Below are positions 7,891 to 16,306 of a stretch of DNA of 64,000 nucleotides, piece after piece. The first letter of the stretch is position 1; each line of letters opens with the position of its first letter. Source of the DNA: an uncultured Haliea sp. (GTDB taxonomy: Bacteria; Pseudomonadota; Gammaproteobacteria; Pseudomonadales; Halieaceae); the NCBI GenBank assembly GCA_913061145.1, contig CAJXUQ010000002.1, positions 62,001 to 126,000 of the forward strand, given 5' to 3'. The notes below the pieces were generated by a model, which worked only from the letters and a program-made list of their open reading frames with translations, was not told the origin of the DNA and did no database searches. A program made the translations under genes and the position numbers.

Positions 7891-8817
7891 CTATTTCTGT
7901 AAATTTGGCCATGTATCGGGGGCCACGAAACACCGGCTGCGTTCGTCGCCGTTTTCGTCCAGCGCCGCCAGCAACTGCGGCCTGCCCGCGCCCCCGAAGC
8001 GCGTCTCCAGCTGCGCGGCCAGCTGCTGAACGGAATGTCCGGTGGGTGCCGCACGCACCGGCGCCAGCCATTCGAGACGTGGAATAATCATCCAGTGGCC
8101 GCGGCGGGTGCTGCGCCACTGCCTCAGCGGCAGCCACTGACCCACCGGTAGCGTGGGGTTATAGCCAGCGGGTGGTGGCAGGGACTCTGCTGCCGGTGCA
8201 AAAAGCTGACCCGAAAGCAGGATCTCCCGCAACGGCTCTGCGGCATGCAGAGCCTCCAGCACCGGCTGTGCGGCAGGCTGGCGACTGAGCTGGATCTGGT
8301 GCTGCGTCAGGCGTTGCAGTTTGCGGTCCAGTCGGTCGATGGTGTTGGGGCCCAGCCAGCAAGACGCTGTTGGGTGATCGGCATCGCCACAGGGTGTGGG
8401 GTAGCCAAGATAGAATTTCACAGCGAGCTCCAGATGCACTGGACGCTCGCGCCTTCGGCACCAGTACAGGCAGTCGAACTCGCCGAGGGTTCTGCCGGCC
8501 TCGCGAACGGGCACATTGTTGGCGATGAGCGTTGTCTCGCTGTCCTGCTGCAGGAAGAACTGCCAGAGCTGCTCGAAATACAGGCCCAGCCGGGTCGCGG
8601 GCCGGGCGTTCAGCCACTGCGTCAGGGAAGATGGATCCCGATCCAGTGCCTGCAACCACGCTGCGCGCGTCGGGGTGAGTGGAAAGTCGGCGGTGGCAAT
8701 GCCTGCCTGTTGCCCCTGTATCATCGGGGGCGCAAAGCAGGCCCAGGCAAGATCCCTCACCTTGCTGTGCTGCAGGCCGAGCGCTGCAGGCGTTTCGCGG
8801 GTGAGGTGTTTCTGCAT
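7891..8817 (-). CDS. DUF1853 family protein
   Basis: This 308-residue soluble protein matches the DUF1853 family. The segment ATRLGLYFEQLWQFFL near residues 72-87 and the later LGEFDCLYWCRRRERPVHLE and LAVKFYLGY segments (about 112-140) are characteristic; the E-x-D...E-x-AVKFYL pattern resembles a PD-(D/E)XK nuclease-like core, but nuclease activity has not been shown to my knowledge. No signal peptide is present. It is the upstream member of a reverse-strand pair with the beta-rich exported protein. The 211-base gap to the divergent flavoprotein gene contains a perfect inverted repeat (8895-8914). Confidence 0.75.
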   Translation of the reverse strand: MQKHLTRETPAALGLQHSKVRDLAWACFAPPMIQGQQAGIATADFPLTPTRAAWLQALDRDPSSLTQWLNARPATRLGLYFEQLWQFFLQQDSETTLIANNVPVREAGRTLGEFDCLYWCRRRERPVHLELAVKFYLGYPTPCGDADHPTASCWLGPNTIDRLDRKLQRLTQHQIQLSRQPAAQPVLEALHAAEPLREILLSGQLFAPAAESLPPPAGYNPTLPVGQWLPLRQWRSTRRGHWMIIPRLEWLAPVRAAPTGHSVQQLAAQLETRFGGAGRPQLLAALDENGDERSRCFVAPDTWPNLQK

Positions 8818-8894
8818 GGCAGCTCTCCTGTAGTGGGGTGCGGGCGGGGCGGTACTTTGGCCCGCGCTGCGTCCCGGGGGTCTGCAGAGTTTAA

Positions 8895-8914
8895 CCGGAT
8901 AGCGCTTTATCCGG
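8895..8914. promoter_or_regulatory. Perfect 7-bp inverted repeat, candidate operator
   Basis: The sequence CCGGATA (8895-8901), six bases, then TATCCGG (8908-8914) is a perfect inverted repeat in the divergent intergenic region between the DUF1853 gene and the flavoprotein gene. The spacer is itself largely GCGCTT, so the centre is near-palindromic. It lies about 115 bases before the flavoprotein start. It is not followed by a T-run, so an operator is more likely than a terminator. The binding protein is unknown. Confidence 0.35.
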
Positions 8915-9028
8915 GTGAGAGCGGCGCCGTGCCCCGCGAACGGTTAGTATCCCGCAAGGCCTGACATCCGGCACGGGCGCGGTGAGCGCCTGCCAGGTGA
9001 GGATCGGAACAACAGAGGAGACGAGTTT

Positions 9029-10504
9029 GTGACGGCGAGTTTTTCTGCGGCAACACCCTGTCGGCTGGACCAGGTTCCCGGCTGGGACCTTGAAACGGAT
9101 GTCGTGGTCGTGGGCTTCGGTATCTCCGGGGCCTGTGTGGCGATTGAGGCCGCCAGCGCCGGTGCGTCGGTGACGGTACTCGAAGTGGCGGGCACCTACG
9201 GTGGCAGCGCGGCACTGTCCGGTGGTGAGTTTTACCTGGGGGGCGGCACACCGGTGCAACAGGCGGCGGGCTTCGAGGACAGCAGCGAAGAGCTGTTCAA
9301 GTACCTGCTGCACAGTGGTGGTCCCGGTGCAGATGAGGGCAAGGTGCGGCTCTACGCGGAGCAGGCCGTGGCGCATTACGAGTGGCTGGTGCAACAGGGC
9401 ATTCCCTTCAAGGGCACCTACCTGCCCGGCAAGTGGCTGGAGCCGGTGACTGACGACACCCTGATCTGGTCGGGCAGTGAACGCGCCTGGCCGTTTTCTG
9501 CAGTGGCAAGCCCGGCACCCCGTGCCCATGCCGCGCAGATGGAGGGTATGGGTGCGGGTCGACTGGTGATGGACAAGCTGGCAGAGCGCGCCCTGGCCTG
9601 CGGTGCAGAGGCGCACTTCAATGCCCGTACCCTGTGCCTGGTGGCCGATGCGAACGACGCCGTGCATGGGGTGGTAGCGCGCATCGATGGCAAGATCACC
9701 TATGTGCGGGCCCGCAAGGGGGTGGTGCTCTGCGCCGGTGGATTCATCTGCAACAAGGATATGGTGCGTCGGTTCGCGCCGGAGGCGCTGGTGGCGGCGG
9801 ATATTCCCACCAGCGGCGGTAACGACGACGGCTCCGGCATCCGCATGGGCATGTCTGTGGGCGGCGCGGTGAGCCACATGAACGAGTTCTTCGCCACGAA
9901 GCCATCGTTCCCGCCAGATAATATGGTGTTCGGGATATTCGTCAACGAGCGTGGCCAGCGTTTCATCAATGAGGACGCCTACCATGGACGCGCAACGCAT
10001 TACATTCTGCGCCAACCCAATGGCCGTGCCTGGTTGTTGATGGACAACGGGATATTCGCGCGCCCCGATTTCAATCCGGATATCAACATCGCCGCTGTGG
10101 GCGAGACCTGGGCGGAAGTGGAGGCTGAACTGGGCATACCGGCCGGCGAACTGGTGCACACAGTGGAGAGTTACAACCGCTATGCCGCCGCCGGTGAAGA
10201 CCCGGTACTACACAAGCATTCAGACTGGATGCGGCCGTTGGTGGAACCGCCCTTTGCCGCACTCAGCTTTACCGGCGAGGATTACCCGGCCACCGGTTTC
10301 ACCCTGGGTGGCCTGACAACGTCGGTGACCGGTGAGGTCCTCAATGCAGACGGCGGGGCGGTACCCGGGCTGTACGCCGCCGGTCGCACCAGCTGTGGAT
10401 TGCCTCGCTGGGGCGAGGCCTACTGCTCCGGCATTTCCCTGGGTGATGGCAGTTTCTTCGGTCGACTTGCCGGCCGGGAAGTGGCCAGCCGCAACCCGGA
10501 GTAG
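9029..10504 (+). CDS. FAD-dependent dehydrogenase (fumarate reductase / 3-ketosteroid-delta-1-dehydrogenase family)
   Basis: This 491-residue flavoprotein has an N-terminal dinucleotide-binding fold with VVVVGFGISGACVAIEA (G29, G31, G34) and the acidic ribose-binding residue in VTVLE. The C-terminal FAD-closing motif is VPGLYAAGRTSCGLPRWGE and onward to GISLGDGSFFGRLAGRE. This is the fumarate reductase/KstD-like superfamily, which adds or removes hydrogens next to a carbonyl, often in steroid or terpenoid degradation. The substrate cannot be read from sequence. The GTG start at 9029 is supported by GAGGAG eight to nine bases upstream. Downstream is a convergent PQQ dehydrogenase. No N-terminal export signal is seen, so it is cytoplasmic. 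Confidence 0.8.
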   Translation: MTASFSAATPCRLDQVPGWDLETDVVVVGFGISGACVAIEAASAGASVTVLEVAGTYGGSAALSGGEFYLGGGTPVQQAAGFEDSSEELFKYLLHSGGPGADEGKVRLYAEQAVAHYEWLVQQGIPFKGTYLPGKWLEPVTDDTLIWSGSERAWPFSAVASPAPRAHAAQMEGMGAGRLVMDKLAERALACGAEAHFNARTLCLVADANDAVHGVVARIDGKITYVRARKGVVLCAGGFICNKDMVRRFAPEALVAADIPTSGGNDDGSGIRMGMSVGGAVSHMNEFFATKPSFPPDNMVFGIFVNERGQRFINEDAYHGRATHYILRQPNGRAWLLMDNGIFARPDFNPDINIAAVGETWAEVEAELGIPAGELVHTVESYNRYAAAGEDPVLHKHSDWMRPLVEPPFAALSFTGEDYPATGFTLGGLTTSVTGEVLNADGGAVPGLYAAGRTSCGLPRWGEAYCSGISLGDGSFFGRLAGREVASRNPE

Positions 10505-10528
10505 GTGATCGGCCAGTCTCTGTAACAA

Positions 10529-10554
10529 CCTGCACCCGCCCGAGCGGATGCAGG
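10529..10554. terminator. Hairpin between convergent genes, possible bidirectional terminator
   Basis: CCTGCACCCGC (10529-10539), a four-base loop, and GCGGATGCAGG (10544-10554) form an 11-bp stem with one mismatch between the convergent flavoprotein and PQQ dehydrogenase genes. There is no clear T-run on either side, so intrinsic termination is only probable; it could instead protect 3' ends. Confidence 0.4.
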
Positions 10555-10563
10555 CCGTCGGGT

Positions 10564-12522
10564 TCAGGGCAGGCGGAACGCCACGATCGCGTCACCCATT
10601 CTGGAACCCAGCATGCGGTTGCCGCCTGCGGCTATCACCACATACTGCGCGCCATCCTCCCCGGTGTAGCTCATCGGCGTGGCATGCCCCCCGGCGGGGA
10701 GGCGCGCTTTCCACAACTCCTCACCGGTATCGGTTGCGAAGGCCCGCAGGTAACTGTCGGTGGCCGCGGCGATGAATGTCAGGCCGCTGGCAGTGACCAG
10801 AGAGCCGCCGCTGTTGGGCACACCGACGTTGAGCCACAGCGGAAAGGGGGCGAGGTCACGTGTGCCGCCCAATGGCACTTCCCAGGCTTTGCGGCCGGTG
10901 GTCATGTCGATGGCGGTGAGCACCCCCCAGGGTGGCCGGGTGCAGGGCGCCCCAAGCGGCGACAGCATGGGCCGCCGCTTGACTGCATACGGCGTGTCCA
11001 GCTGCAGCTCGACCCGCTCGCTGAAGCCGGGCGCTTCGACCACGTCGCGGGGAATCAATTCGATGACGGCGGGCACCCGCGAGGTATTGGCCAGCAACAG
11101 CTTGCGCTGCGGATCCCAGCTCACGCTGCCCCAGTTGCTGCCGCCCATGAAACCCGGGTAGACCAGCGTGGGTTCTGTGCTGATGGGGGTGTAGAGTCCC
11201 GCATAATTCAGGCTGCGAAACTGTTTGATACAGGCCTGCCGGTCGAACCACAGGAAGCCGAACATGTCGTCCTCGGTGAGCTCCGTTGGGTGCAGGGGGT
11301 CGGGCAGCACTGGCCAGGGCTGGGTAGGTGAAAGCGCCTCGGGGGCGGGTCCGCCGCGCGGTGCGGGCCGCTCTTCAATGGGCAGCAGGGGTTCTCCTGT
11401 CTCCCGGTTGAGGACGAACAGGAAACCCATCTTGGTGGCCTGTACCAGTGCCGGCACTGGCCCCTCGGGGCCGGGATAGTCAATCAGCACCGGCTGGGAG
11501 GGCACGTCATAGTCCCAGATATCATGGTGTACGGTCTGGTAGGACCAGCGACGCTCACCGGTCAGGGCGTCCAGCGCCACCACCGAGCTGCCGAAGGTGT
11601 CGCGACCGTTGCGCTCGCCGCCGTAGTAGTCCCCGGCCGGGTTGCCGGTGGGAATGAAGACCAGGCCGCGCTCGCTGTCGGCAGAGAAAGGCGCCCAGGC
11701 ATTGGGCGTGCCCGGCAGATAACTGCCCTCCACGCGCTGCTCCGGAGGCAATGCCTCCCAGTCCCAAACCTGTTTGCCGCTGTGCACATCAAACGCGCGC
11801 ACCACGCCGCTGGGTACGCCGCCGCGGCGCAGGTCAGCGACATGGGCCCCTACGACCACGCGGTCGCCGACCACGGTAGGCGCCGAGGTCAATGCGTACT
11901 CGGCGGGCCGCACATCACCGAGATCCGCGGTCAGATCGATTTCGCCCGACTCACCGAAGTCCCTGCAGGGTTGGCCACTGTCGGCATCCAGCGCCAGCAG
12001 GCGACCGTCCAGGGTTCCGGCCAGAATGCGCGCCGCACAGGCCTGTCCGGACGGCGCAGCGGGGCTCTCATGGAAGGCCACACCGCGGCAGGTGACGCTG
12101 TAGAGGCCGACCAGTGCCGGGTCTGCATCGTAGTGCCAGCGCTCTTCCCCGGTCACCGGGTCCAGCGCGATGACCCGATTGCGCGGCGAGCACAGGTAAA
12201 GGGTGTTGCGGGCAAGAATCGGCGTGACCTGCAGGGCGGGGCTGTTGAAGGCGTCGGGAAAAGTCTCGGGTGCCAGGTCCCCGGTGTGGTAGGTCCAGGC
12301 AGGCTGCAGGGTGGCCACGTTGTCCGGCGTGATCTGGGCATGGCTGACAAACCGCGCGCCACCTTCGTCACCGCCGTAGTGACGCCAGTCCGCGTGGCGC
12401 TCGGCCAACACCGGGGGCAAGGCCTCGCGCTGCACTGGCGGGACATCGCCTGCGCCGCAGCCGGTCAGCGAAAAACACGCCACTGCCAGGGCAGGGGCAA
12501 GGCTGGGGAACCGAATAGGCAT
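10564..12522 (-). CDS. PQQ-dependent dehydrogenase, lipoprotein (glucose/quinate dehydrogenase-like)
   Basis: This 652-residue quinoprotein has a lipoprotein signal with lipobox LTGC and acylation site Cys22, so the mature enzyme is tethered in the periplasm. It is built from eight-bladed propeller repeats with the recurring tryptophan-docking pattern (ALDPVTGEERWHY, ALDALTGERRWSYQ, AIDMTTGRKAWEVPLGG, AFATDTGEELWKARLPAGG). The start of the mature domain, DWRHYGGDEGGARFV, is typical of soluble-domain quinate/glucose-type PQQ enzymes. It lacks the N-terminal membrane helices of glucose dehydrogenase Gcd and a haem c motif. It probably oxidises an alcohol or polyol and passes electrons to the quinone pool or a cytochrome; the substrate is unknown. 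It is transcribed away from the divergent amidohydrolase gene. Confidence 0.85.
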   Translation of the reverse strand: MPIRFPSLAPALAVACFSLTGCGAGDVPPVQREALPPVLAERHADWRHYGGDEGGARFVSHAQITPDNVATLQPAWTYHTGDLAPETFPDAFNSPALQVTPILARNTLYLCSPRNRVIALDPVTGEERWHYDADPALVGLYSVTCRGVAFHESPAAPSGQACAARILAGTLDGRLLALDADSGQPCRDFGESGEIDLTADLGDVRPAEYALTSAPTVVGDRVVVGAHVADLRRGGVPSGVVRAFDVHSGKQVWDWEALPPEQRVEGSYLPGTPNAWAPFSADSERGLVFIPTGNPAGDYYGGERNGRDTFGSSVVALDALTGERRWSYQTVHHDIWDYDVPSQPVLIDYPGPEGPVPALVQATKMGFLFVLNRETGEPLLPIEERPAPRGGPAPEALSPTQPWPVLPDPLHPTELTEDDMFGFLWFDRQACIKQFRSLNYAGLYTPISTEPTLVYPGFMGGSNWGSVSWDPQRKLLLANTSRVPAVIELIPRDVVEAPGFSERVELQLDTPYAVKRRPMLSPLGAPCTRPPWGVLTAIDMTTGRKAWEVPLGGTRDLAPFPLWLNVGVPNSGGSLVTASGLTFIAAATDSYLRAFATDTGEELWKARLPAGGHATPMSYTGEDGAQYVVIAAGGNRMLGSRMGDAIVAFRLP

Positions 12523-12655
12523 GGGTTGCGTTCTCCTGGGTGTGGCCGTCCGCTATCCCGCGTTGCAGGGCATGAAAACGGGCTAACTCTCTGGACCAGC
12601 ACGAAATTCCGCTGGCAGCCGAGCGGGCCCGCTTTCACCCTTGCGGGCAATCCAG

Positions 12656-12671
12656 TAGTCTGTTCGACAGA
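12656..12671. promoter_or_regulatory. Small inverted repeat upstream of the D-aminoacylase-like gene
   Basis: TCTGT-TCG-ACAGA (12659-12671) is a perfect 5-bp inverted repeat, 33 bases before the TTG start of the amidohydrolase gene. Its left part, TAGTCTGT (12656-12663), is identical to the core of the right arm of the larger inverted repeat ahead of the P450 gene. It is a candidate operator half-site pair; the evidence is short and circumstantial. Confidence 0.25.
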
Positions 12672-12703
12672 AAAACGATAAGCAAATACCGGAGGATAGA
12701 CCT

Positions 12704-14476
12704 TTGTACGATCTGCTGATTTGTGACGGAAATATTGTTGACGGCACGGGGCAGCCCGCTTACGTAGGCAACGTGGCCGTGCGCGATGGACGCATCGTTG
12801 CCGTGGGCGACGTGCACGGTGAAGCCCGGCGCGTGATAGACGCCAGTGGCCTTGTGGTGGCACCGGGATGGGTGGACACACATTCCCACATGGATGGGCA
12901 GGCAACCTGGGACCCCTACTGCAGTCCGGCGTCCAACCACGGTATCACCACGCTGGTCATGGGCAACTGCGGGGTGGGCTTTGCGCCCTGTAAGCCGGAC
13001 GAGGCTGAGCGGCAGCGCATGATAGAAGTCATGGAAGATGTCGAGGACATTCCCGGTGCTGCGCTCGCCGAAGGCATCACCTGGGAGTGGGAAAGCTTTC
13101 CGGAGTACCTCGATGCCCTGGATCGCATGCCACGGGCCATCGATATTGGCGCGCAGGTGCCCCATTGCGCGGTGCGCACCTACGTGATGGGCGAGCGCGG
13201 CGTGCGCAACGAGCCCGCGACCCCCGAAGATGTGCAGCGCATGGCCAGCATTGTCCGTGAAGGCCTCGCTGCCGGCGCCGTGGGTTTCACGACGTCGCGC
13301 ACCGCATTGCATACCACCCGCAACGGCGATGTCATGCCGGGCACCTATGCGGATGCCGATGAGCTGCTCGGCATCGGCCGCGTGATTGGCGAGACGGGGC
13401 AGGGGATCTACGGGCTGGTGTCGGACTTCGACCAGTGGGAGGATGAGATGGCGTGGATGAAACGCCTGTCGATCGAGAACGACTGCCAGGTCAACTTTGT
13501 CCTCTTCTACCGCTCTGAAGCCGACTGGCCGCGCGTGCAGCAGCAACTGCAATACGTCAAGCAGGCGAGCGCTGAGGGCGCACGCCTGATTCCGCATGTC
13601 GGGGCGCGACCGGTGAATATCCTCATGGGGTGGGAAGGCACGGTAAACCCCTTCATGTTTCACCAGAGTTATGCGCCGCTCGCGGGCCTCACACCGGAGG
13701 AACGCCTGGCGCGGCTGCGGGACCCCGCAGTGCGCCGCGCCATCGTTGAGGAAACACCGCCGCATATGGGCCATGACATCATGGACAAAATCGTCGACGG
13801 CTTCGACAACCTGTACGTCCTGGACGAGAACCCCGACTATGAGCCCGCCGCCGAGGACAGCATCCATCAGCGGGCACAGCGCGCCGGCGTGACGCCGGCC
13901 GAGTATGCCTACGATGCGCTGCTGGAGAATGACGGCAAGCGCATGCTGTACTGCCCGCTGTTCGGTTATGACAAGCGCAATCTGGATCGGCAGCTGGAGA
14001 TGCTCGCGGATGAGAGCTCGGTCATCAGCCTCGCGGATACCGGCGCCCACTGCGGGGTGCTTTCGGATGCCAGTATTCCCACCTGGCTGCTCAGCTACCT
14101 GGTGCGCGACCGCCAGCGCGGCCAGCGTTTCAGCCTGGAACAGGCCGTGCGCATGCACACGCTGGAAACCGCCCGCTGTATGGGGCTCATGGACCGCGGG
14201 ACCCTGGAAGCGGGCATGAAAGCGGATATCAACATCATCGACCTCGATCACCTGGCGATTGCATCGCCGCAGGTGGTTTACGACCTCCCGGCCGGTGGCC
14301 GGCGCGTCTACCAGGGTGCATCGGGCTACCGGTATACCCTGGTGTCCGGCGAAGTCATCATGCAGGACGGTGAAGCTACCGGTGCATTGCCCGGGCGCCT
14401 CGTGCGCGCCGGCCAGCAGGGTGATCGCCGCACCCCCAACCCCACACCCACCCACAAAAAAGAGGAAGCCGCCTGA
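12704..14476 (+). CDS. D-aminoacylase-type amidohydrolase (amidohydrolase 3 family)
   Basis: This 590-residue metal-dependent amidohydrolase has a small beta-sandwich N-terminus (LLICDGNIVDGTG) and a TIM barrel with the metal-binding HxH at His60/His62 (VDTHSHMDG). It also has GNCGVGFAPCKP, which carries the bridging-residue region seen in N-acyl-D-amino-acid deacylases, and a late DTGAHCG motif holding the catalytic Asp. The TTG start at 12704 is supported by GGAGGA seven bases upstream. Members act on N-acyl-D-amino acids or on unknown amides and lactones. The stop overlaps the start of the SRPBCC gene (TGATG), so the two are coupled and likely act on one pathway. Confidence 0.8.
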   Translation: MYDLLICDGNIVDGTGQPAYVGNVAVRDGRIVAVGDVHGEARRVIDASGLVVAPGWVDTHSHMDGQATWDPYCSPASNHGITTLVMGNCGVGFAPCKPDEAERQRMIEVMEDVEDIPGAALAEGITWEWESFPEYLDALDRMPRAIDIGAQVPHCAVRTYVMGERGVRNEPATPEDVQRMASIVREGLAAGAVGFTTSRTALHTTRNGDVMPGTYADADELLGIGRVIGETGQGIYGLVSDFDQWEDEMAWMKRLSIENDCQVNFVLFYRSEADWPRVQQQLQYVKQASAEGARLIPHVGARPVNILMGWEGTVNPFMFHQSYAPLAGLTPEERLARLRDPAVRRAIVEETPPHMGHDIMDKIVDGFDNLYVLDENPDYEPAAEDSIHQRAQRAGVTPAEYAYDALLENDGKRMLYCPLFGYDKRNLDRQLEMLADESSVISLADTGAHCGVLSDASIPTWLLSYLVRDRQRGQRFSLEQAVRMHTLETARCMGLMDRGTLEAGMKADINIIDLDHLAIASPQVVYDLPAGGRRVYQGASGYRYTLVSGEVIMQDGEATGALPGRLVRAGQQGDRRTPNPTPTHKKEEAA

Positions 14477-14895
14477 TGATCAAGGTGAAGGTAGAACGTG
14501 AACTGAATGCGCCTGTCGATAAAGTCTGGGCACTGCTGGAAGATTTCGGCAACCTGAACTGGTACCCGGGTTGGACGGATCTCGAGGCAATCGGCGATGG
14601 CCCCGGGATGATTCGTCGCATTCACATGGAAGGTATGGACCCCATCGACGAGATTCTCGAGGCGATGGATGCCGCCACTCGCTCCTTCAGCTATACCATC
14701 CCGAAAATGCCCATGCCGGTCAGCGAATACCGCGCAGAGGTTTCACTGGAACCCCTGGACGATGGAAAACGTACCCTGGCGCGCTGGCAATGCTCGGCGA
14801 AGCCGGAGGGTATTTCCGAGAGTGAAGGCCAGGCGATGCTGGAAGGTATCTACTCTGACATGCTGGCCAAGCTGGAAGCGGCTGCCAGCGCCTGA
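14476..14895 (+). CDS. SRPBCC-family (START/Bet v1-like) protein
   Basis: This 139-residue protein has the SRPBCC opening pattern (VKVERELNAPVDKVWALLEDFGNLNWYPGW), split here over a beta strand and two short helices, and the long C-terminal helix (EGIYSDMLAKLEAAA). The fold makes a hydrophobic pocket for a lipid-like or polyketide-like ligand. Its start overlaps the stop of the upstream amidohydrolase, so it probably binds or cyclises that pathway's substrate or product. The precise activity is unknown. A GC-rich hairpin follows it before the convergent kinase-like gene. Confidence 0.8.
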   Translation: MIKVKVERELNAPVDKVWALLEDFGNLNWYPGWTDLEAIGDGPGMIRRIHMEGMDPIDEILEAMDAATRSFSYTIPKMPMPVSEYRAEVSLEPLDDGKRTLARWQCSAKPEGISESEGQAMLEGIYSDMLAKLEAAASA

Positions 14896-14913
14896 CTGGC
14901 AGGCGCGCAGTGT

Positions 14914-14933
14914 GCGGGTGCCACGGCACCCGC
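14914..14933. terminator. GC-rich hairpin between convergent genes
   Basis: GCGGGTGC (14914-14921), loop CACG, and GCACCCGC (14926-14933) form a perfect 8-bp stem between the SRPBCC gene and the convergent phosphotransferase-like gene. No T-run follows on either strand, so it may be a weak bidirectional terminator or a 3'-end stabiliser. Confidence 0.45.
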
Positions 14934-14941
14934 GTTGACGC

Positions 14942-16306
14942 TCAGTCCAGCGCGGCCCAGCGCCGGTTGGGGTGGAGAGCCGCCGCCGGCTGATATAGCC
15001 ACTCCTCGCGATAAGCTTTGCGCGCCAGAAACTGGATGAGCGGTTCGTCGGCAAGCTGTCCCTCATGAATGGCGGGCAGCAGCCGGGTCAGAGCCTGTGC
15101 ATAGTGTTTTGGCCGCGTGCCCAGCAGGCGCCCAATGTCCTCACAGCAGGCAGCGCGCACCGCATCCGCATAGCGCTGCTCGCGCTCGGCGCAGGCGACC
15201 AGGACGCAGGTGTCTGCCACGCGGGAGCGCGCGAAGGGGGTTGTGACGGCAGGAAGTACGTCCCGCTGCAGGGTCGATGACGCTGCGGTCAGCAGCACCG
15301 ATGTAGCGGCCGCGGTATCCGGCATCGCCGGTGGTTCCACCGCAATGCCCATGGCGTCTGCAAGCGCCTCGCAGGTTGAGCGGTCCCCGACGTAGCGATA
15401 GCTCAGGTACCAGGCCAGTGATTCGCGCAGGCCGGGCTGGTGGCAGGCGGCGTGAATCGGGATCATGCCGCGGACATTCTGTTGAATGCGGTAGTACTGC
15501 GCAGCCGCCCGCGTGTAGGGAATGCCCGAGAGGCTTTCGTAGCGCTCGAACAGTCCCGTCAGGCCGCCGCTGGGGTTCCAGAATTCGCGCACACAGATAT
15601 TCCCGAGATCCTCCATCGGGTCGCCCCAGTGACCCCACTCCCAATCGACCACGGCGCTGACGCGGTTGCCGCTGAACAGGAAATTCACCGGCCCGGTATC
15701 GCCCTGTACCAGGGAAATCCGCGCGACGCTGGCGGGCGCGAAGCGGCGCAGCCATGCCGCGCCGTAACTGAGGAGCGGGTCCTGATAGACCTGCAGGAAG
15801 GCGGCGAAATTGTGCAATTGCGCATCGAGGTCGCCCAGGGCAGCCTGTTCCGGTGTGGTAGGTCGCGGACCCAGTTCAGCGTCCAGCCCGAGTGCGTCGA
15901 TGTCCAGACAGTGCAGGCGGGCGATGGCCGCAATAAAGTCCTCCATGATTTGCCGCTGGCGCCGGGGATCGGTCACACCCGGCAGGTCGGCGCTGCCGGG
16001 AACCCGGCTGAACAGCGCGGCATGGTAGGTTTCACTCCACCCCAGCAGGGCCGGCACCGGCACGTCAGTGGGAGTCAATGCCCGACAGATGGCAGCCTCG
16101 CGACGCAGAGAGACATTGCTGGCGGCCGCGGGTTGACGATCCAGGCGCAGAAAGCCCTCGAGAATACTGCCATCGCTGCGCGTGACGTCGACGACCCAGG
16201 CCTCGCGCCGGGCCACGTGGCGCTCCAATCGAGTGATCTGCCCCGGTCCGAGCTCACCCACCCAACTCAGCAGACCCTCGGGCAGGTCGTGGACCGTCTC
16301 CGTCAT
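14942..16306 (-). CDS. Aminoglycoside-phosphotransferase-like kinase (APH/choline kinase family)
   Basis: This 454-residue protein carries the APH-type kinase fold. The catalytic loop is LVQGDTGPVNFLF, where Asp and Asn are kept but the usual His of HGD is Gln. The metal-binding DxD region is VVDWEWGHWGDP. Residues from about 320 form an extra helical C-terminal region. In proteobacteria this ACAD10/FadE36-like branch usually belongs to lipid or CoA-linked catabolism rather than to antibiotic resistance. It is the last gene of a reverse-strand operon: its start overlaps the DUF3604 stop by four bases. Phosphorylation of a hydroxylated catabolic intermediate is plausible, but the substrate is unknown. 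Confidence 0.8.
   Translation of the reverse strand: MTETVHDLPEGLLSWVGELGPGQITRLERHVARREAWVVDVTRSDGSILEGFLRLDRQPAAASNVSLRREAAICRALTPTDVPVPALLGWSETYHAALFSRVPGSADLPGVTDPRRQRQIMEDFIAAIARLHCLDIDALGLDAELGPRPTTPEQAALGDLDAQLHNFAAFLQVYQDPLLSYGAAWLRRFAPASVARISLVQGDTGPVNFLFSGNRVSAVVDWEWGHWGDPMEDLGNICVREFWNPSGGLTGLFERYESLSGIPYTRAAAQYYRIQQNVRGMIPIHAACHQPGLRESLAWYLSYRYVGDRSTCEALADAMGIAVEPPAMPDTAAATSVLLTAASSTLQRDVLPAVTTPFARSRVADTCVLVACAEREQRYADAVRAACCEDIGRLLGTRPKHYAQALTRLLPAIHEGQLADEPLIQFLARKAYREEWLYQPAAALHPNRRWAALD

Noticed and set aside
12635-14455. 606-codon open frame on the reverse strand over the D-aminoacylase-like gene, and other long antisense frames (for example 39901-41298, 42000-42983, 8891-10159)
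   Set aside because: They lie fully opposite genes with clear families, and show no recognisable motif. Long shadow frames are common in high-GC DNA.
14942-16306. Aminoglycoside resistance gene
   Set aside because: The fold is APH-like, but the length, the operon with DUF3604 and MFS, and the altered catalytic loop fit catabolic relatives of this family better.
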